A DNA stretch of 64,000 nucleotides from Cytomitobacter sp965233735 (GCA_965233735.1 OZ247501.1:496001-560000), one strand, 5' to 3'; shown: positions 18,657 through 28,056, numbered from the stretch's first letter. A program made the numbers and translations. The notes: generated by a model from the sequence alone, not told the origin.

Positions 18657-18684
18657 TTGTGCTTAAATCAATTAATGTTACACT
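18657..18684 (+). promoter_or_regulatory. Promoter of ankyrin gene 3
   Basis: TTGTGC (18657-18662), 16-nt spacer, TACACT (18679-18684), ending 6 nt before the ATG at 18691. The -10 differs from that of gene 2 in two bases although the surrounding spacer is almost identical. Confidence 0.4.
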
Positions 18685-18690
18685 GAAAGT

Positions 18691-20652
18691 ATGAAAAAAA
18701 TATTATCATTTATGACATTATTATGTTTATCTATAGAGTCTAGTGGCTTAGGGCAAAATTTTCAAAACATGGAATTGTCTTCAAGTGAAGAATTATTTAA
18801 AGCAATTGATAAAAAAGATATTGGAAAGATTAAATCATTGTTAAAAAATATAGATAATATAGATGCAAAAGATAAATATGAATATACAGCGCTTTGCCGT
18901 GCTTTTGAAATAGATAGTAAGGAAATAGTAAAATTACTTTTAGATAAAGGAGCTAATATAGAGGCAAAGGATAAATATGGAAAAACATTGCTTCAGGTTT
19001 CTGCTAGCAATGGGGAAAAAGATATGGTAGAGCTTCTTTTGGATAGTGGAGCTAATATAGGTGCACAGGATGAAAATGGCAATACAGCGCTTCATACTGC
19101 TAAAAATGAATCTATAGTTAGTTTTCTTATAGCTGATGGAGCTAATATTAATATGAAAAATAACATTGGTCATACTGCTCTTCATTATCATATTAACAAT
19201 TTTAATATATCTAAAATTCTTATAAAACATGGAGCTTCTGTTACGAATGAACATAATTATGGAAGAACAACTGCACTTTGTAGTGTAGTGATGAACAATA
19301 ATTATAATATGACAAAACTACTTCTAGAAAATGGAATTGATATTAATGAGAGCTTAAATAAAAGAGCGCTTTTTCACGCTGTCAAAAAAGAAAGTGATGA
19401 ATCTATAGTTAAACTGCTTTTAGAGTATGGTGCTGATGCAAATGAAAATAATCCACTACATATTGCTATTAATAATGGCAATATACCTATAAGTACAATG
19501 CTTTTAGAGCATGGAGCTAACGTTATAGGATTAAGCACTGCTGTTGCAAAGCAAAATGAACCTATGGTTAGACTTTTAATAAAATATGGAGCTGATGTAA
19601 ATGAGGCAATTCATACTGCTGCTAATACATACATATATGGTGATGATGTCATAACTAAAATTCTTCTAGAAAATGGAGCTAATATTAAAATAGAAGATAT
19701 AGATATTCATTCATCTGCTAGCAATGGCCAAAATTCTATTATAAAAATATTTGTAGATAATAAAGGATATATTGATAAAAGAGATAAAAGTGAAAAAACA
19801 GCTCTTCAAATTGTTTCTGCTAGGTCTGATCGTGAATCTACAGTTCAATGTCTTTTAGATAATGGGGCTAATCCTAATGCTAGTGGATGCATAGCACTTC
19901 ATGAGGCTATATATAGAAATTATGAACTTACAGTTAAACATCTTCTAGAATATGGAGCTAATGTTGATGCAAAAGATGAAAATGGAAATACTGCTCTTCA
20001 TGTCACTTCTTATACAGGAAAGTATGCTCCTATAGTAAGCTTACTGCTAGAGCATGGAGCTGATGTAAGTATTCAAAATAAAGATGAGAAAACACCACTT
20101 CAAATTGCTTACGGTAATCATTGGAATGAACCTATATTCAATATTCTAATAAAGCATATTATTAATGGCAACTCAACAAATGAAGATAAAGAAAAATTCT
20201 TGCATATGGCTATTGAGAGAAATTATGAATCTGTAGTGGAAATGCTTATAGGATTTAGAGTTGATATTAATGCTAAAGATGAAAATGGGAGAACGCCAAT
20301 TCAAATTGCTAAGCATTGCAATAACCCTATAATTAAAATGCTTATAGATAATGGAGCTGATATTAAAATAGATGATATCAATATTCATTCAGCTGCTAGA
20401 AATGGTCAAAAATGTTTAGTTCAAATATTTATAGATCGTGGTGGAGATGTTAATACAAAAGATGAAAATGGAGAAACAGTATTTCAGATTGCTAAATATA
20501 ATTGTGATTCACATGACTATGAATATGGAAAAACTGATGATTTAATTAATAATGAAGCTATAGTTAATTTGCTTTTAGAGAATGGAGCTGAGAACATTTA
20601 TACAGAATATAGTCCAAATTATGATTATGAAGATTATGGATCATACTATTAA
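18691..20652 (+). CDS. Secreted ankyrin-repeat protein 3
   Basis: A 653-residue protein with the same signal peptide and first ~60 residues as proteins 1 and 2. Its repeat region is more divergent and irregular (repeats such as GNTALHVTSYTGKYAPIVSL and IVSFLIADGANINMKNNIG). Several repeats lack the TALH entry, and the tail is acidic and Tyr-rich (NIYTEYSPNYDYEDYGSYY). The pattern suggests a duplicated N-terminal cassette joined to an older, separate ankyrin gene. Predicted to be exported; the function is unknown. Confidence 0.88.
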   Translation: MKKILSFMTLLCLSIESSGLGQNFQNMELSSSEELFKAIDKKDIGKIKSLLKNIDNIDAKDKYEYTALCRAFEIDSKEIVKLLLDKGANIEAKDKYGKTLLQVSASNGEKDMVELLLDSGANIGAQDENGNTALHTAKNESIVSFLIADGANINMKNNIGHTALHYHINNFNISKILIKHGASVTNEHNYGRTTALCSVVMNNNYNMTKLLLENGIDINESLNKRALFHAVKKESDESIVKLLLEYGADANENNPLHIAINNGNIPISTMLLEHGANVIGLSTAVAKQNEPMVRLLIKYGADVNEAIHTAANTYIYGDDVITKILLENGANIKIEDIDIHSSASNGQNSIIKIFVDNKGYIDKRDKSEKTALQIVSARSDRESTVQCLLDNGANPNASGCIALHEAIYRNYELTVKHLLEYGANVDAKDENGNTALHVTSYTGKYAPIVSLLLEHGADVSIQNKDEKTPLQIAYGNHWNEPIFNILIKHIINGNSTNEDKEKFLHMAIERNYESVVEMLIGFRVDINAKDENGRTPIQIAKHCNNPIIKMLIDNGADIKIDDINIHSAARNGQKCLVQIFIDRGGDVNTKDENGETVFQIAKYNCDSHDYEYGKTDDLINNEAIVNLLLENGAENIYTEYSPNYDYEDYGSYY

Positions 20653-20691
20653 GTTATTTTTTGAATTTTTGAAATTGTCGAATTTTTCTCT

Positions 20692-21279
20692 TTAACTCCT
20701 AATATATCTTTCTTTCCAAGGTTTATAAACATTTTTATTTGCTACAACATTATCAATATTTTGTGATAACTGCTTTCTTTTTTCCCAATTTTTTAAATAT
20801 TCTTGAGTTAATTTAGGGCTTTGAATTTTTAGTACATTTTCAACATTTCTAGTATCAGCTGCTTTGGAAAAATTAAAACTGCCTGTAATTACAGTATGGT
20901 CATCTATAATAATAATTTTATTATGAGCAATTCCTGATACATAATCTATCATGATCGCAATTCCATTATCTTGAAGAAATTTAATAGATTTGTTTTTATG
21001 TAAATTAACTTTATCTACTATGATATGAACTTTTACACCTCTATTTTTCATTATTACTAACATTTCTGATATTTCTTGGGATGTCCAAGTATATGCTTGT
21101 ATATAAATATTGCGTTGAGCAGATTTAATTATTTGTAGAATAAATGGTGTGCATTTTTCAGATGGAGTAAAACAAGCCTCAGCATGGTCAAATTTTACTT
21201 GATGCTTAATGTTTGCAATCAAAGCTATAATTACAATCACAAAAGATGAAATAATAGTTCTGGTGATTTTTGTTTTCAT
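20692..21279 (-). CDS. Secreted phospholipase D/Nuc-family protein
   Basis: A 195-residue protein with an N-terminal signal anchor (RTIISSFVIVIIALIANI) and a single HKD motif, HNKIIIIDDHTVITGSFNFS, i.e. H-x-K-x(4)-D followed by the GSFNFS strand. Single-HKD proteins of this size are the Nuc/PLD type, which act as dimers that hydrolyse phosphodiester bonds in phospholipids or DNA. Rickettsial PLD of the same size is linked to escape from vacuoles; a similar role here is only an inference. It stands alone on the minus strand, convergent with ankyrin gene 3. Confidence 0.88.
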   Translation of the reverse strand: MKTKITRTIISSFVIVIIALIANIKHQVKFDHAEACFTPSEKCTPFILQIIKSAQRNIYIQAYTWTSQEISEMLVIMKNRGVKVHIIVDKVNLHKNKSIKFLQDNGIAIMIDYVSGIAHNKIIIIDDHTVITGSFNFSKAADTRNVENVLKIQSPKLTQEYLKNWEKRKQLSQNIDNVVANKNVYKPWKERYIRS

Positions 21280-21376
21280 TATTTTATTATTAAATAATTC
21301 ATATCATAATGTAAACATTTTTTTTTAAAAGAAAGTATTTTAAGCTATATAATATATTTTATTTTTTAATATTTTA

Positions 21377-23782
21377 TCATTCATTATTTGCTAAAATAAC
21401 TTCAGCTCTATTAATAACATCATTAGGAATTCCTGCCATTTTACAAACATCTAACGCATAGGATTTTTTCGTATATCCAGGAATAACCTTATGCAAAAAA
21501 ACAAGATTTCCATCAATGTCTTTAATATCCATTGTCATGCAAATAATATTCTCATCTTTACTGCTTACTTCAATTAGTTGGTGATAATGAGTTGCAAATA
21601 ATGATCGTATTTTTCTTTCTGATATATTTTCCATAACTGCAGAAGCTATTGCTTGCCCCTCATCTGTTGATGTTCCTCTTCCGACTTCATCAACGACAAT
21701 AAAGCTATTTTCTGTAGAATTATTTAAAATACATGCTACTTCAACCATTTCAGTCATAAAAGTTGACATTCCTTTAGATAAGTTATCTGAAGCTCCAATT
21801 CTAACAAATATTCCATCAAAAACCCCTATATGAGCCTGCTGTGCTGGAACATAACATCCAACTTGAGCCATTAGAATAATCAGTGCATTTTGCCTTAAAT
21901 AGGTGCTTTTTCCTGCCATATTAGGCCCTGTCATTAAAATGCATTTTTCTTTATTTAAATCACAATCATTGGGAGTGAATTGTTCTTTTTGAATATTTAA
22001 TATATTTTCTACAATAGGGTTTCTACCATTTTTCACTTTTAAGCTATTGCTATCGTCAATTATTGGCTTAATATATTGGTTTTTTATGCTAATATTTGCT
22101 AATCCTGTAGTCAAATCTATAACTGCAATAGCATTAGATGCAAGAAGAATTTCTTTTTTGAATGATTTGATAAATCTTATTAATTTTCCAAAAATTTCTA
22201 ATTCTAATTCTAAAATCTTTTCATGATTATTAATCATTTTATCATTAATTACAGACAGTATATCTGTAATATATCTAGATACTGTTGCTAAATTCTGCTT
22301 TTCATTAAAATGGAATGGCATTTTTTTCTTTTGACTAGTAGGGATTTCAATACAATATCCAAATAAGTTGCTATGTTTAATTTTCAAACTAGATATATCT
22401 GTTTCTTTTCTGTACTGGTCTTGCAACATTTTAATGTCTTCTTCACATGAATGTTTCACTTTGATCAAATCATCTAATTGATTGTTGTATCCATGTTTGA
22501 TAAATCCTCCATCATTAATTTTAATGGGAGGGCTATCTATAATAGCTGACATGATTTTTTCTATTACTAAATCATTGCAATCTAGATATTCCATTGAAAT
22601 TGCAATTTCTTGAGGATGTTCTAATTGATTAATAATCTTATGAATGTTTTTTGATGCAATTAAGCTATTTGCAATTTTTATTAAATCTAATGGTCCGCTG
22701 CGATTTAATACAATTCCACCTAATATCCTATCTAAATCGTCACACTCTGATAAATGTTTTCTAATTTCGCTTATTATATTTTCATTTTTTGTGAAAAACT
22801 CAACACTATTCAATCTTTCTTTTATAAAATTTGCATTTTTTAATGGAGAAGTTAGTCTAAGTTTCAATAGCCTTCCTCCACCTGATGTTAATGTATCATC
22901 TAAAGTTTCAAACAAGCTTCCTTTATTAGATCCTTGTAATGTTTTGATAACCTCTAAATTATCCATAGTAAATTTATCTAAATGTACAAATTTTCTATTA
23001 TTTACCTTTGCAATTGGTTTTAAATCAATATCAGAAGTTTTTTGAGTATACATTATATATTGAGCAATAAATCCTGAGGCTAATAATTCATTTTCACTCA
23101 TTGTTCCAAAAGATTCTAAGGTATTGATCTTATATATGTTTTTTAAATTAATTTCACTTTGCTTAACATTGTATTTAATATCAGGGATTATTTGAGCACG
23201 ACAATGCCATTCGCTAATACTTTTCCATATTTTCTCATCGTTCAAAACACTTTCAGGAATCAAACATTCTCTGGGATTCCATTTTGCAAATATATTTTTC
23301 AAATCATCTACAGATTCTAGCTCTTCTATAAATAAATCACCTACTGATAAATCTACTATAGAATATCCTATTTTGTTTTTCTTAATAGGGCTGCAACATA
23401 ATAAAAAATTGTAAGATTTTGGATCAAGCATAGATGATTCTGTTACAGTTCCAGGAGTTATTACTCTTACAACATCTCTTTTTAATGGCTGCTTTTTGTC
23501 AAATCTGTCAGAAACATCTTCAACTTGTTCACATAATGCTATTTTATGACCTTGATTGATCATTTTCCCTATATATGATTCGCTTGCATGATAAGGTAGT
23601 CCGCACATAGGGACATCATTTTTTCCATGAGAAGTTAATGCAATATTTAGAATTTTCGATGCTTTTTTAGCATCATCAAAAAACATTTCATAAAAATCAC
23701 CTACTCTGAAAAATAAAACACAATCATCATATTGTTCTTTAAGATCACAATATTGCTTTATAAGTGGTGTATGTTGTTTCAT
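21377..23782 (-). CDS. mutS: DNA mismatch repair protein MutS
   Basis: MutS recognises mismatches and small loops. The 801 residues show the N-terminal mismatch-binding motif RVGDFYEMFFDDA, with the Phe-x-Glu of the mismatch wedge; the connector and core domains; Walker A GPNMAGKSTYLRQ; Walker B FIVVDEVGRGTSTDEG; and LFATHYHQL. It is shorter than the usual 850-900, and the C-terminal tetramerisation tail is missing. The start lies 72 nt after rpoZ on the same strand, so it may be the end of an rpmJ-rpoZ-mutS unit. No mutL is in the window. Confidence 0.96.
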   Translation of the reverse strand: MKQHTPLIKQYCDLKEQYDDCVLFFRVGDFYEMFFDDAKKASKILNIALTSHGKNDVPMCGLPYHASESYIGKMINQGHKIALCEQVEDVSDRFDKKQPLKRDVVRVITPGTVTESSMLDPKSYNFLLCCSPIKKNKIGYSIVDLSVGDLFIEELESVDDLKNIFAKWNPRECLIPESVLNDEKIWKSISEWHCRAQIIPDIKYNVKQSEINLKNIYKINTLESFGTMSENELLASGFIAQYIMYTQKTSDIDLKPIAKVNNRKFVHLDKFTMDNLEVIKTLQGSNKGSLFETLDDTLTSGGGRLLKLRLTSPLKNANFIKERLNSVEFFTKNENIISEIRKHLSECDDLDRILGGIVLNRSGPLDLIKIANSLIASKNIHKIINQLEHPQEIAISMEYLDCNDLVIEKIMSAIIDSPPIKINDGGFIKHGYNNQLDDLIKVKHSCEEDIKMLQDQYRKETDISSLKIKHSNLFGYCIEIPTSQKKKMPFHFNEKQNLATVSRYITDILSVINDKMINNHEKILELELEIFGKLIRFIKSFKKEILLASNAIAVIDLTTGLANISIKNQYIKPIIDDSNSLKVKNGRNPIVENILNIQKEQFTPNDCDLNKEKCILMTGPNMAGKSTYLRQNALIILMAQVGCYVPAQQAHIGVFDGIFVRIGASDNLSKGMSTFMTEMVEVACILNNSTENSFIVVDEVGRGTSTDEGQAIASAVMENISERKIRSLFATHYHQLIEVSSKDENIICMTMDIKDIDGNLVFLHKVIPGYTKKSYALDVCKMAGIPNDVINRAEVILANNE

Positions 23783-23854
23783 AAAATTTAACTTAGCATA
23801 TTAATTTATATTAATTTGCTTATTTCCTTCCTTTGGAACTTAATAATTTATTAA

Positions 23855-24127
23855 TTAAACTTGATAATCATCAACTTCATCATCAGTTGATTCTTCTTCT
23901 TCATTAAGCAAAAATTTGAAAAAACTATTTAATAGCAAATCTTCATCTACTAATTTTTGTTTAATTTCTTGCAATACTATAAAAGATTTTTTATCACTTT
24001 TAAGATTGATTAATGGAGATTCTCCATGAACTAAATCCATAGATCTTTTAATGGCAGCAAGAACTTTTAAAAAATGATTGCTGCCAACTTCTTTTACAAG
24101 TTTGTCTTTATCAATAGATAAGTTCAT
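23855..24127 (-). CDS. rpoZ: RNA polymerase omega subunit (divergent)
   Basis: A 90-residue protein. VGSNHFLKVLAAIKRSMDL aligns with the omega pattern 'V.NRFELVLLAAQRAR', followed by a Gly-Glu-x-Pro-Leu segment and KKSFIVLQEIKQK in place of 'KNPVVALREI'. The tail is acidic, as in alphaproteobacterial omega. Omega binds the beta' subunit and helps polymerase assembly. Its ATG overlaps the stop of rpmJ (TAATG). The usual AR residues of the core motif are replaced, so the call is good but not certain. Confidence 0.62.
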   Translation of the reverse strand: MNLSIDKDKLVKEVGSNHFLKVLAAIKRSMDLVHGESPLINLKSDKKSFIVLQEIKQKLVDEDLLLNSFFKFLLNEEEESTDDEVDDYQV

Positions 24128-24252
24128 TAACCTTGTCTTGCCTTATATCTAGGATAAAGTTTATTAATTACATAAACCTTACCACGTCTTCTGACAACCT
24201 TACAATTTGGATGTCTAGATTTTAATGTTTTTAACGAACTAGCTACTTTCAT
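24127..24252 (-). CDS. rpmJ: 50S ribosomal protein L36
   Basis: A 41-residue protein, MKVASSLKTLKSRHPNCKVV followed by RRRGKVYVINK and ending RYKARQG. This is the proteobacterial long form of L36, and only one of the usual zinc-ligand cysteines is present. The gene is too short for ordinary ORF cut-offs. Its stop overlaps the start of rpoZ by one base (TAATG), so the two are translated together. Confidence 0.93.
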   Translation of the reverse strand: MKVASSLKTLKSRHPNCKVVRRRGKVYVINKLYPRYKARQG

Positions 24253-24383
24253 ACCAGTTATTATACATATTATTACGTAAAATTCAACTCAAATATCATA
24301 ATATAAATATATTATATTTGTAGAAATATGAGATGTTTATAATGGTTTATATATTAAAATACATTATTCATGAATTTTAAAAT

Positions 24384-25055
24384 TTATTTTGTAGACTCTA
24401 TAGACTGTCTTAAATCTTCAGGATTTGCTTCTACTTTTTCATGAAATTTTAAATATACGCAGCTTGATTTATTCAAAAAACCAGGGCCAATCCATGCTTC
24501 TCCTGCATTTGTGCTTACAGGATATATTTTCATATTCAACATAGAGGCAAGTTTGAAAGCTCCTTTTTTATAGGAAATGTTGCGACCTATTGGAACTCGA
24601 GTTCCTTCTGGAAAAATAACAACTTGTTTATTTTTATCTAATTGATCTTTAGCTTCCTTCATCCAATTTTGATTAAAAGCAGATCTGTCAACAGAAATCA
24701 TGCCCATTTTTTTGCAGTACCAGGAATATATAGGTACTTTCATTATGCTTTCTTTCATTATAAAAACAGCTTTAGGAAGACTAGCAAATAGTAAAATTAT
24801 TTCATAATATGACTGATGATTGCAGCATACTATTGCAGATCCATTAGGTATTTTATCAACATTTATAATTTCGCTTTTAACTCCAAATATCCTAACTAAT
24901 AAAATAATGAATTTGCACCACATTTTCATATAACTATATGTTAAGGTTTCGCTAATTAAAAAAGGAATTCCAGCAATTAATAAAATTATGGAAGATAAAT
25001 AGAAAATTGACATAAAAATATATGATTTAAATAAAAATAAAAGTTTTAACAACAT
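24384..25055 (-). CDS. plsC: 1-acyl-sn-glycerol-3-phosphate acyltransferase
   Basis: The second acylation step of phosphatidic acid synthesis, at the inner membrane. The 223 residues show two membrane segments near the N-terminus, the catalytic motif NHQSYYE (HX4E, the variant common in alphaproteobacterial PlsC instead of HX4D), the substrate motif FPEGTRVPIG, and GAFKLA. I place the start at 25055 because an AGAGGT ribosome site precedes that ATG. The longer frame upstream would run through the divergent tRNA gene. Confidence 0.9.
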   Translation of the reverse strand: MLLKLLFLFKSYIFMSIFYLSSIILLIAGIPFLISETLTYSYMKMWCKFIILLVRIFGVKSEIINVDKIPNGSAIVCCNHQSYYEIILLFASLPKAVFIMKESIMKVPIYSWYCKKMGMISVDRSAFNQNWMKEAKDQLDKNKQVVIFPEGTRVPIGRNISYKKGAFKLASMLNMKIYPVSTNAGEAWIGPGFLNKSSCVYLKFHEKVEANPEDLRQSIESTK

Positions 25056-25060
25056 ACCTC

Positions 25061-25090
25061 TTACAATATAATATTTTTTTAGGTTATTAT
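25061..25090 (+). promoter_or_regulatory. Promoter of tRNA-Ser
   Basis: TTACAA (25061-25066), 18-nt spacer, TATTAT (25085-25090). The -10 ends 6 nt before the first base of the mature tRNA, so the tRNA may be made with almost no 5' leader. The spacing matches that seen before many start codons here. Confidence 0.5.
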
Positions 25091-25096
25091 AGAGAC

Positions 25097-25183
25097 GGAT
25101 AGATGGCTGAGTGGTCGAAAGCACCGGTCTTGAAAACCGGCAGATGTTAACGCATCTCGTGGGTTCGAATCCCACTCTATCCG
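25097..25183 (+). tRNA. tRNA-Ser (anticodon UGA)
   Basis: An 87-nt class II tRNA. The acceptor GGATAGA pairs with TCTATCC before discriminator G. The D-arm is GGCTGAGTGGTCGAAAGC. The anticodon arm CCGGTCTTGAAAACCGG has anticodon TGA. A long variable arm (GATGTTAACGCATC) and the T-arm GTGGGTTCGAATCCCAC complete it. CCA is not encoded. Its last ~16 nt are repeated in the tandem array that follows. Confidence 0.97.
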
Positions 25184-25649
25184 AATCAACAAAAAACTAT
25201 AGAAGATTTATAAAAGGGAAGAACGAGAACGAAGTTCGAAGTTAAATCCCACTCTATCCGAATCAACAAAAAACTATAGAAGATTTATAAAAGGGAAGAA
25301 CGAGAACGAAGTTCGAAGTTAAATCCCACTCTATCCGAATCAACAAAAAACTATAGAAGATTTATAAAAGGGAAGAACGAGAACGAAGTTCGAAGTTAAA
25401 TCCCACTCTATCCGAATCAACAAAAAACTATAGAAGATTTATAAAAGGGAAGAACGAGAACGAAGTTCGAAGTTAAATCCCACTCTATCCGAATCAACAA
25501 AAAACTATAGAAGATTTATAAAAGGGAAGAACGAGAACGAAGTTCGAAGTTAAATCCCACTCTATCCGAATCAACAAAAAACTATAGAAGATTTATAAAA
25601 GGGAAGAACGAGAACGAAGTTCGAAGTTAAATCCCACTCTATCCGAATC
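25168..25649 (+). repeat. 77-bp tandem array seeded from the tRNA-Ser 3' end (6.3 copies)
   Basis: The sequence is periodic with period exactly 77 from 25168 to 25649. The marker ACTCTATCCG recurs at 25174, 25251, 25328, 25405, 25482, 25559 and 25636. Each unit carries the 3' half of the T-arm and the 3' acceptor strand of tRNA-Ser, then a spacer, then GAACGAAGTTCGAA, which resembles a T-loop and can form a short GAAC/GTTC stem. The units appear identical, so amplification is recent or the array is homogenised. No complete tRNA is regenerated. Confidence 0.95.
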
Positions 25650-25808
25650 TTAAATTTTAGTGACAAAGATAAATATTTTAATTAAATGAAGATGAGAAAT
25701 TCAGATGGCAATAAATGCAAAACCTATAATTTGAATGAATTTCACTAAAAATGTCAATTGATTTAAATGTACAAAGGGATTATAGTTAGAAAAATTTAAG
25801 GAGATTAA

Positions 25809-27854
25809 ATGAAGTATTCTAAATTATTGCTAGTTTTATGCTTGCATCTATTAGCAGGAAACGAAAGCAATGGTCCAGCTCCATTAAGTATGGATTCATC
25901 TTCTACCGGAGTGGATGGATCTGAAGCTTTTGCGGTTATAACTAAAACAGATTTAGGTCCACAAGTGAAATATGTCGAATGTAATAATGCAGAGAAAGAA
26001 TTAGACTCTCTTAATCTTGAAAAGTTAATAGGGTTTTCGAATGAAGAAAATAATGCCAATCCACTTACAGGTCGATCTTCGGTAACTGATCAATATACTT
26101 GTAGTGATTTTGAATCTCAATTGCACTCTGAAAAACATTCTGATTTAGAGATTGGAAGTATTGAATTTATGAAAAAGCAATTAGATGATCATCAAAAGCA
26201 GATGTCATCTCATCAAGAAAAAGTAAATCAATTGCAAGAGAAGATATTTATTGGAGAAGAGTACAAAAGCAGAGATGTTGTTAAAAATAAATATAAGGTT
26301 GAGCATAATTATTTGTATTTAGCATTTGCAAATGAATTTCTTGATGTAAGTGCTGGCGAAGTTTATCAATCAGAAATGTTTGATAGAAATAATTTGCATA
26401 TTCAATATGATGAAGCTATTGCAAGGAATAATGTTGATCAAGATGAGAAAACAAATGCTAGTATTATGTTTGTGAGTATTTATAAATATTTACATGCTTT
26501 GCAATTGAAAGAATTTAATGTGTTCGCAAGTGAAGAAAATTTGAATTTAAGCGAAATATTGTTTAGTGGCTTAATTGATGAACAAATTAAAATAGTCAAT
26601 TTTTCTTATGAAGAAAATAATAAGGTAATAATTGAATCTGAAAATCAAAAATATAATTCATTAGTGAAAGACTTTCAATCCATCTTTAATATTATAAAAT
26701 GCAAAGAGGAAGAAAGTGTATTAAGAAGCAAAATAAATGTTGATCTTCAAGGATTTTTTATATTACATAGATACATAAGATATTCAGAAAATTTACTATT
26801 AAACAATGAAAATGATTTATCTAATTTAAAAGTATCTACATTTTTACTTGAAGAAATAAAGTTTGGTAAATGTCAAATTGAAAAAGAACAAGAGCAAGAA
26901 AGAAATGAACTTTTATCCAATCCTCAAGTTCAAAATACATTGATTTTTATGGATCTATATAAAAGAGATGTTAAAAAAGAAGAGACTATTGCTAAATTGT
27001 TAGGTATAAATGCTGATTTACAAAATCAGTTAAATAATCAAAAAGAGGAATCTATTGAATCTAAGAAGGATATAGCTGAATTACAAAGTCAACTAAATAA
27101 GAAAAAAGATAAAATGATTATTGAAAGCCAGCTAAAACATACAGAATGTTTTTTTTATAAATTAGATTTTATTTCAAATCGTATTTTAGATAAATCAAAA
27201 AACATATTTGAAATATATCTTCACGATATTACTAATATTTGCAATGAAACACCCCCTCTCATTGATAAGAGTATTCTTGATCAATTTTTGAAATCTTGTG
27301 CACAGTTCACCATAAAACAGAAGCATGATCATGATTCTATTTTTTCGATGAATAGAAATGAAAATAATATGTATAAAAATAATTATAAGAGTAAAGTTCA
27401 CTATGTTTCTCATTTTCTTAAAATTCTTTATGTAGCCAAAAAAGATGATTTAGATTTTATTAAGCTAGAAAGAGATAAAGCATTATCTAAAATTAAAGAT
27501 TATCATGATTTTAGAAGTGATTTGCACGCTATTGAACATAAATATAAGCAAATAAGCACATTTGATGTATGGGGTGAATATATAAGTGATATTAAAAAAT
27601 TATGCAATCATACTCCTTCTTTATTTAATAAAACAGTAATTGATAAAGACATTGAAATTTGTGAAAGAGTTTTAAAAGAAAATATAAATCATAAATGTAA
27701 TATGGATGTTCAGTGTAAGAAATTTGGGAAGTGCAAAATAGAAGAATCATCATGGCACCATAGATTATCGACTTATTTTATTGATGCCTATAATAGATCA
27801 AATAGAGCAAAAGGTGACATAAATTGGTATATAAAAATACTGTTAGAAAAATAA
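25809..27854 (+). CDS. Secreted coiled-coil protein of unknown function
   Basis: A 681-residue protein with a signal peptide (MKYSKLLLVLCLHLLAGNES), an ATG preceded by AAGGAG at good spacing, and a mostly helical, charged body. Coiled-coil stretches are visible at about residues 118-145 (QLDDHQKQMSSHQEKVNQLQ) and 395-440 (ADLQNQLNNQKEES, DIAELQSQLNKKKDK). Two Cys-containing blocks share a pattern (DITNICNETPPLIDKSILD; DIKKLCNHTPSLFNKTVID), so the C-terminal third seems to contain a duplicated ~115-residue module. I do not recognise the family. A role as an exported host-interaction protein is inference. Confidence 0.72.
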   Translation: MKYSKLLLVLCLHLLAGNESNGPAPLSMDSSSTGVDGSEAFAVITKTDLGPQVKYVECNNAEKELDSLNLEKLIGFSNEENNANPLTGRSSVTDQYTCSDFESQLHSEKHSDLEIGSIEFMKKQLDDHQKQMSSHQEKVNQLQEKIFIGEEYKSRDVVKNKYKVEHNYLYLAFANEFLDVSAGEVYQSEMFDRNNLHIQYDEAIARNNVDQDEKTNASIMFVSIYKYLHALQLKEFNVFASEENLNLSEILFSGLIDEQIKIVNFSYEENNKVIIESENQKYNSLVKDFQSIFNIIKCKEEESVLRSKINVDLQGFFILHRYIRYSENLLLNNENDLSNLKVSTFLLEEIKFGKCQIEKEQEQERNELLSNPQVQNTLIFMDLYKRDVKKEETIAKLLGINADLQNQLNNQKEESIESKKDIAELQSQLNKKKDKMIIESQLKHTECFFYKLDFISNRILDKSKNIFEIYLHDITNICNETPPLIDKSILDQFLKSCAQFTIKQKHDHDSIFSMNRNENNMYKNNYKSKVHYVSHFLKILYVAKKDDLDFIKLERDKALSKIKDYHDFRSDLHAIEHKYKQISTFDVWGEYISDIKKLCNHTPSLFNKTVIDKDIEICERVLKENINHKCNMDVQCKKFGKCKIEESSWHHRLSTYFIDAYNRSNRAKGDINWYIKILLEK

Positions 27855-28056
27855 AATTAATCGAAAGAGTTAAAAAGTGAGGAAAAAGAGTTTGTTTTAT
27901 AAGATGAAAAAGTTAATTCCTTAAGCATTATGTATTTAAATTATATATACTAAATTTAGAAGAACAAAAATTAATATGATATTTCATGAAAGTAGCTCCA
28001 TTTTTAAAAACAAAATTATTTTCTAAAAAATAACCAACTATTAAGTTATAAAATAT

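Noticed and set aside
24384..25175. Longer plsC frame starting at 25175
   Set aside because: The extra N-terminus is the antisense of tRNA-Ser and its promoter and has no ribosome site; the ATG at 25055 with AGAGGT is better.
25168..25649. Regular repeats considered as a CRISPR array
   Set aside because: The 77-bp units are directly adjacent and identical throughout with no variable spacers, and no cas genes are near. The same reasoning excludes the 13-bp array at 49286.
25184..25649. Additional tRNA-Ser copies in the array
   Set aside because: Each unit holds only the 3' acceptor strand and part of the T-arm; no D-arm, anticodon arm or 5' acceptor strand is present.
27975..28016. Minus-strand piece encoding FVFKNGATFMK, resembling an ankyrin repeat edge
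   Set aside because: Only about ten residues match, within AT-rich intergenic DNA; too short to call a remnant.
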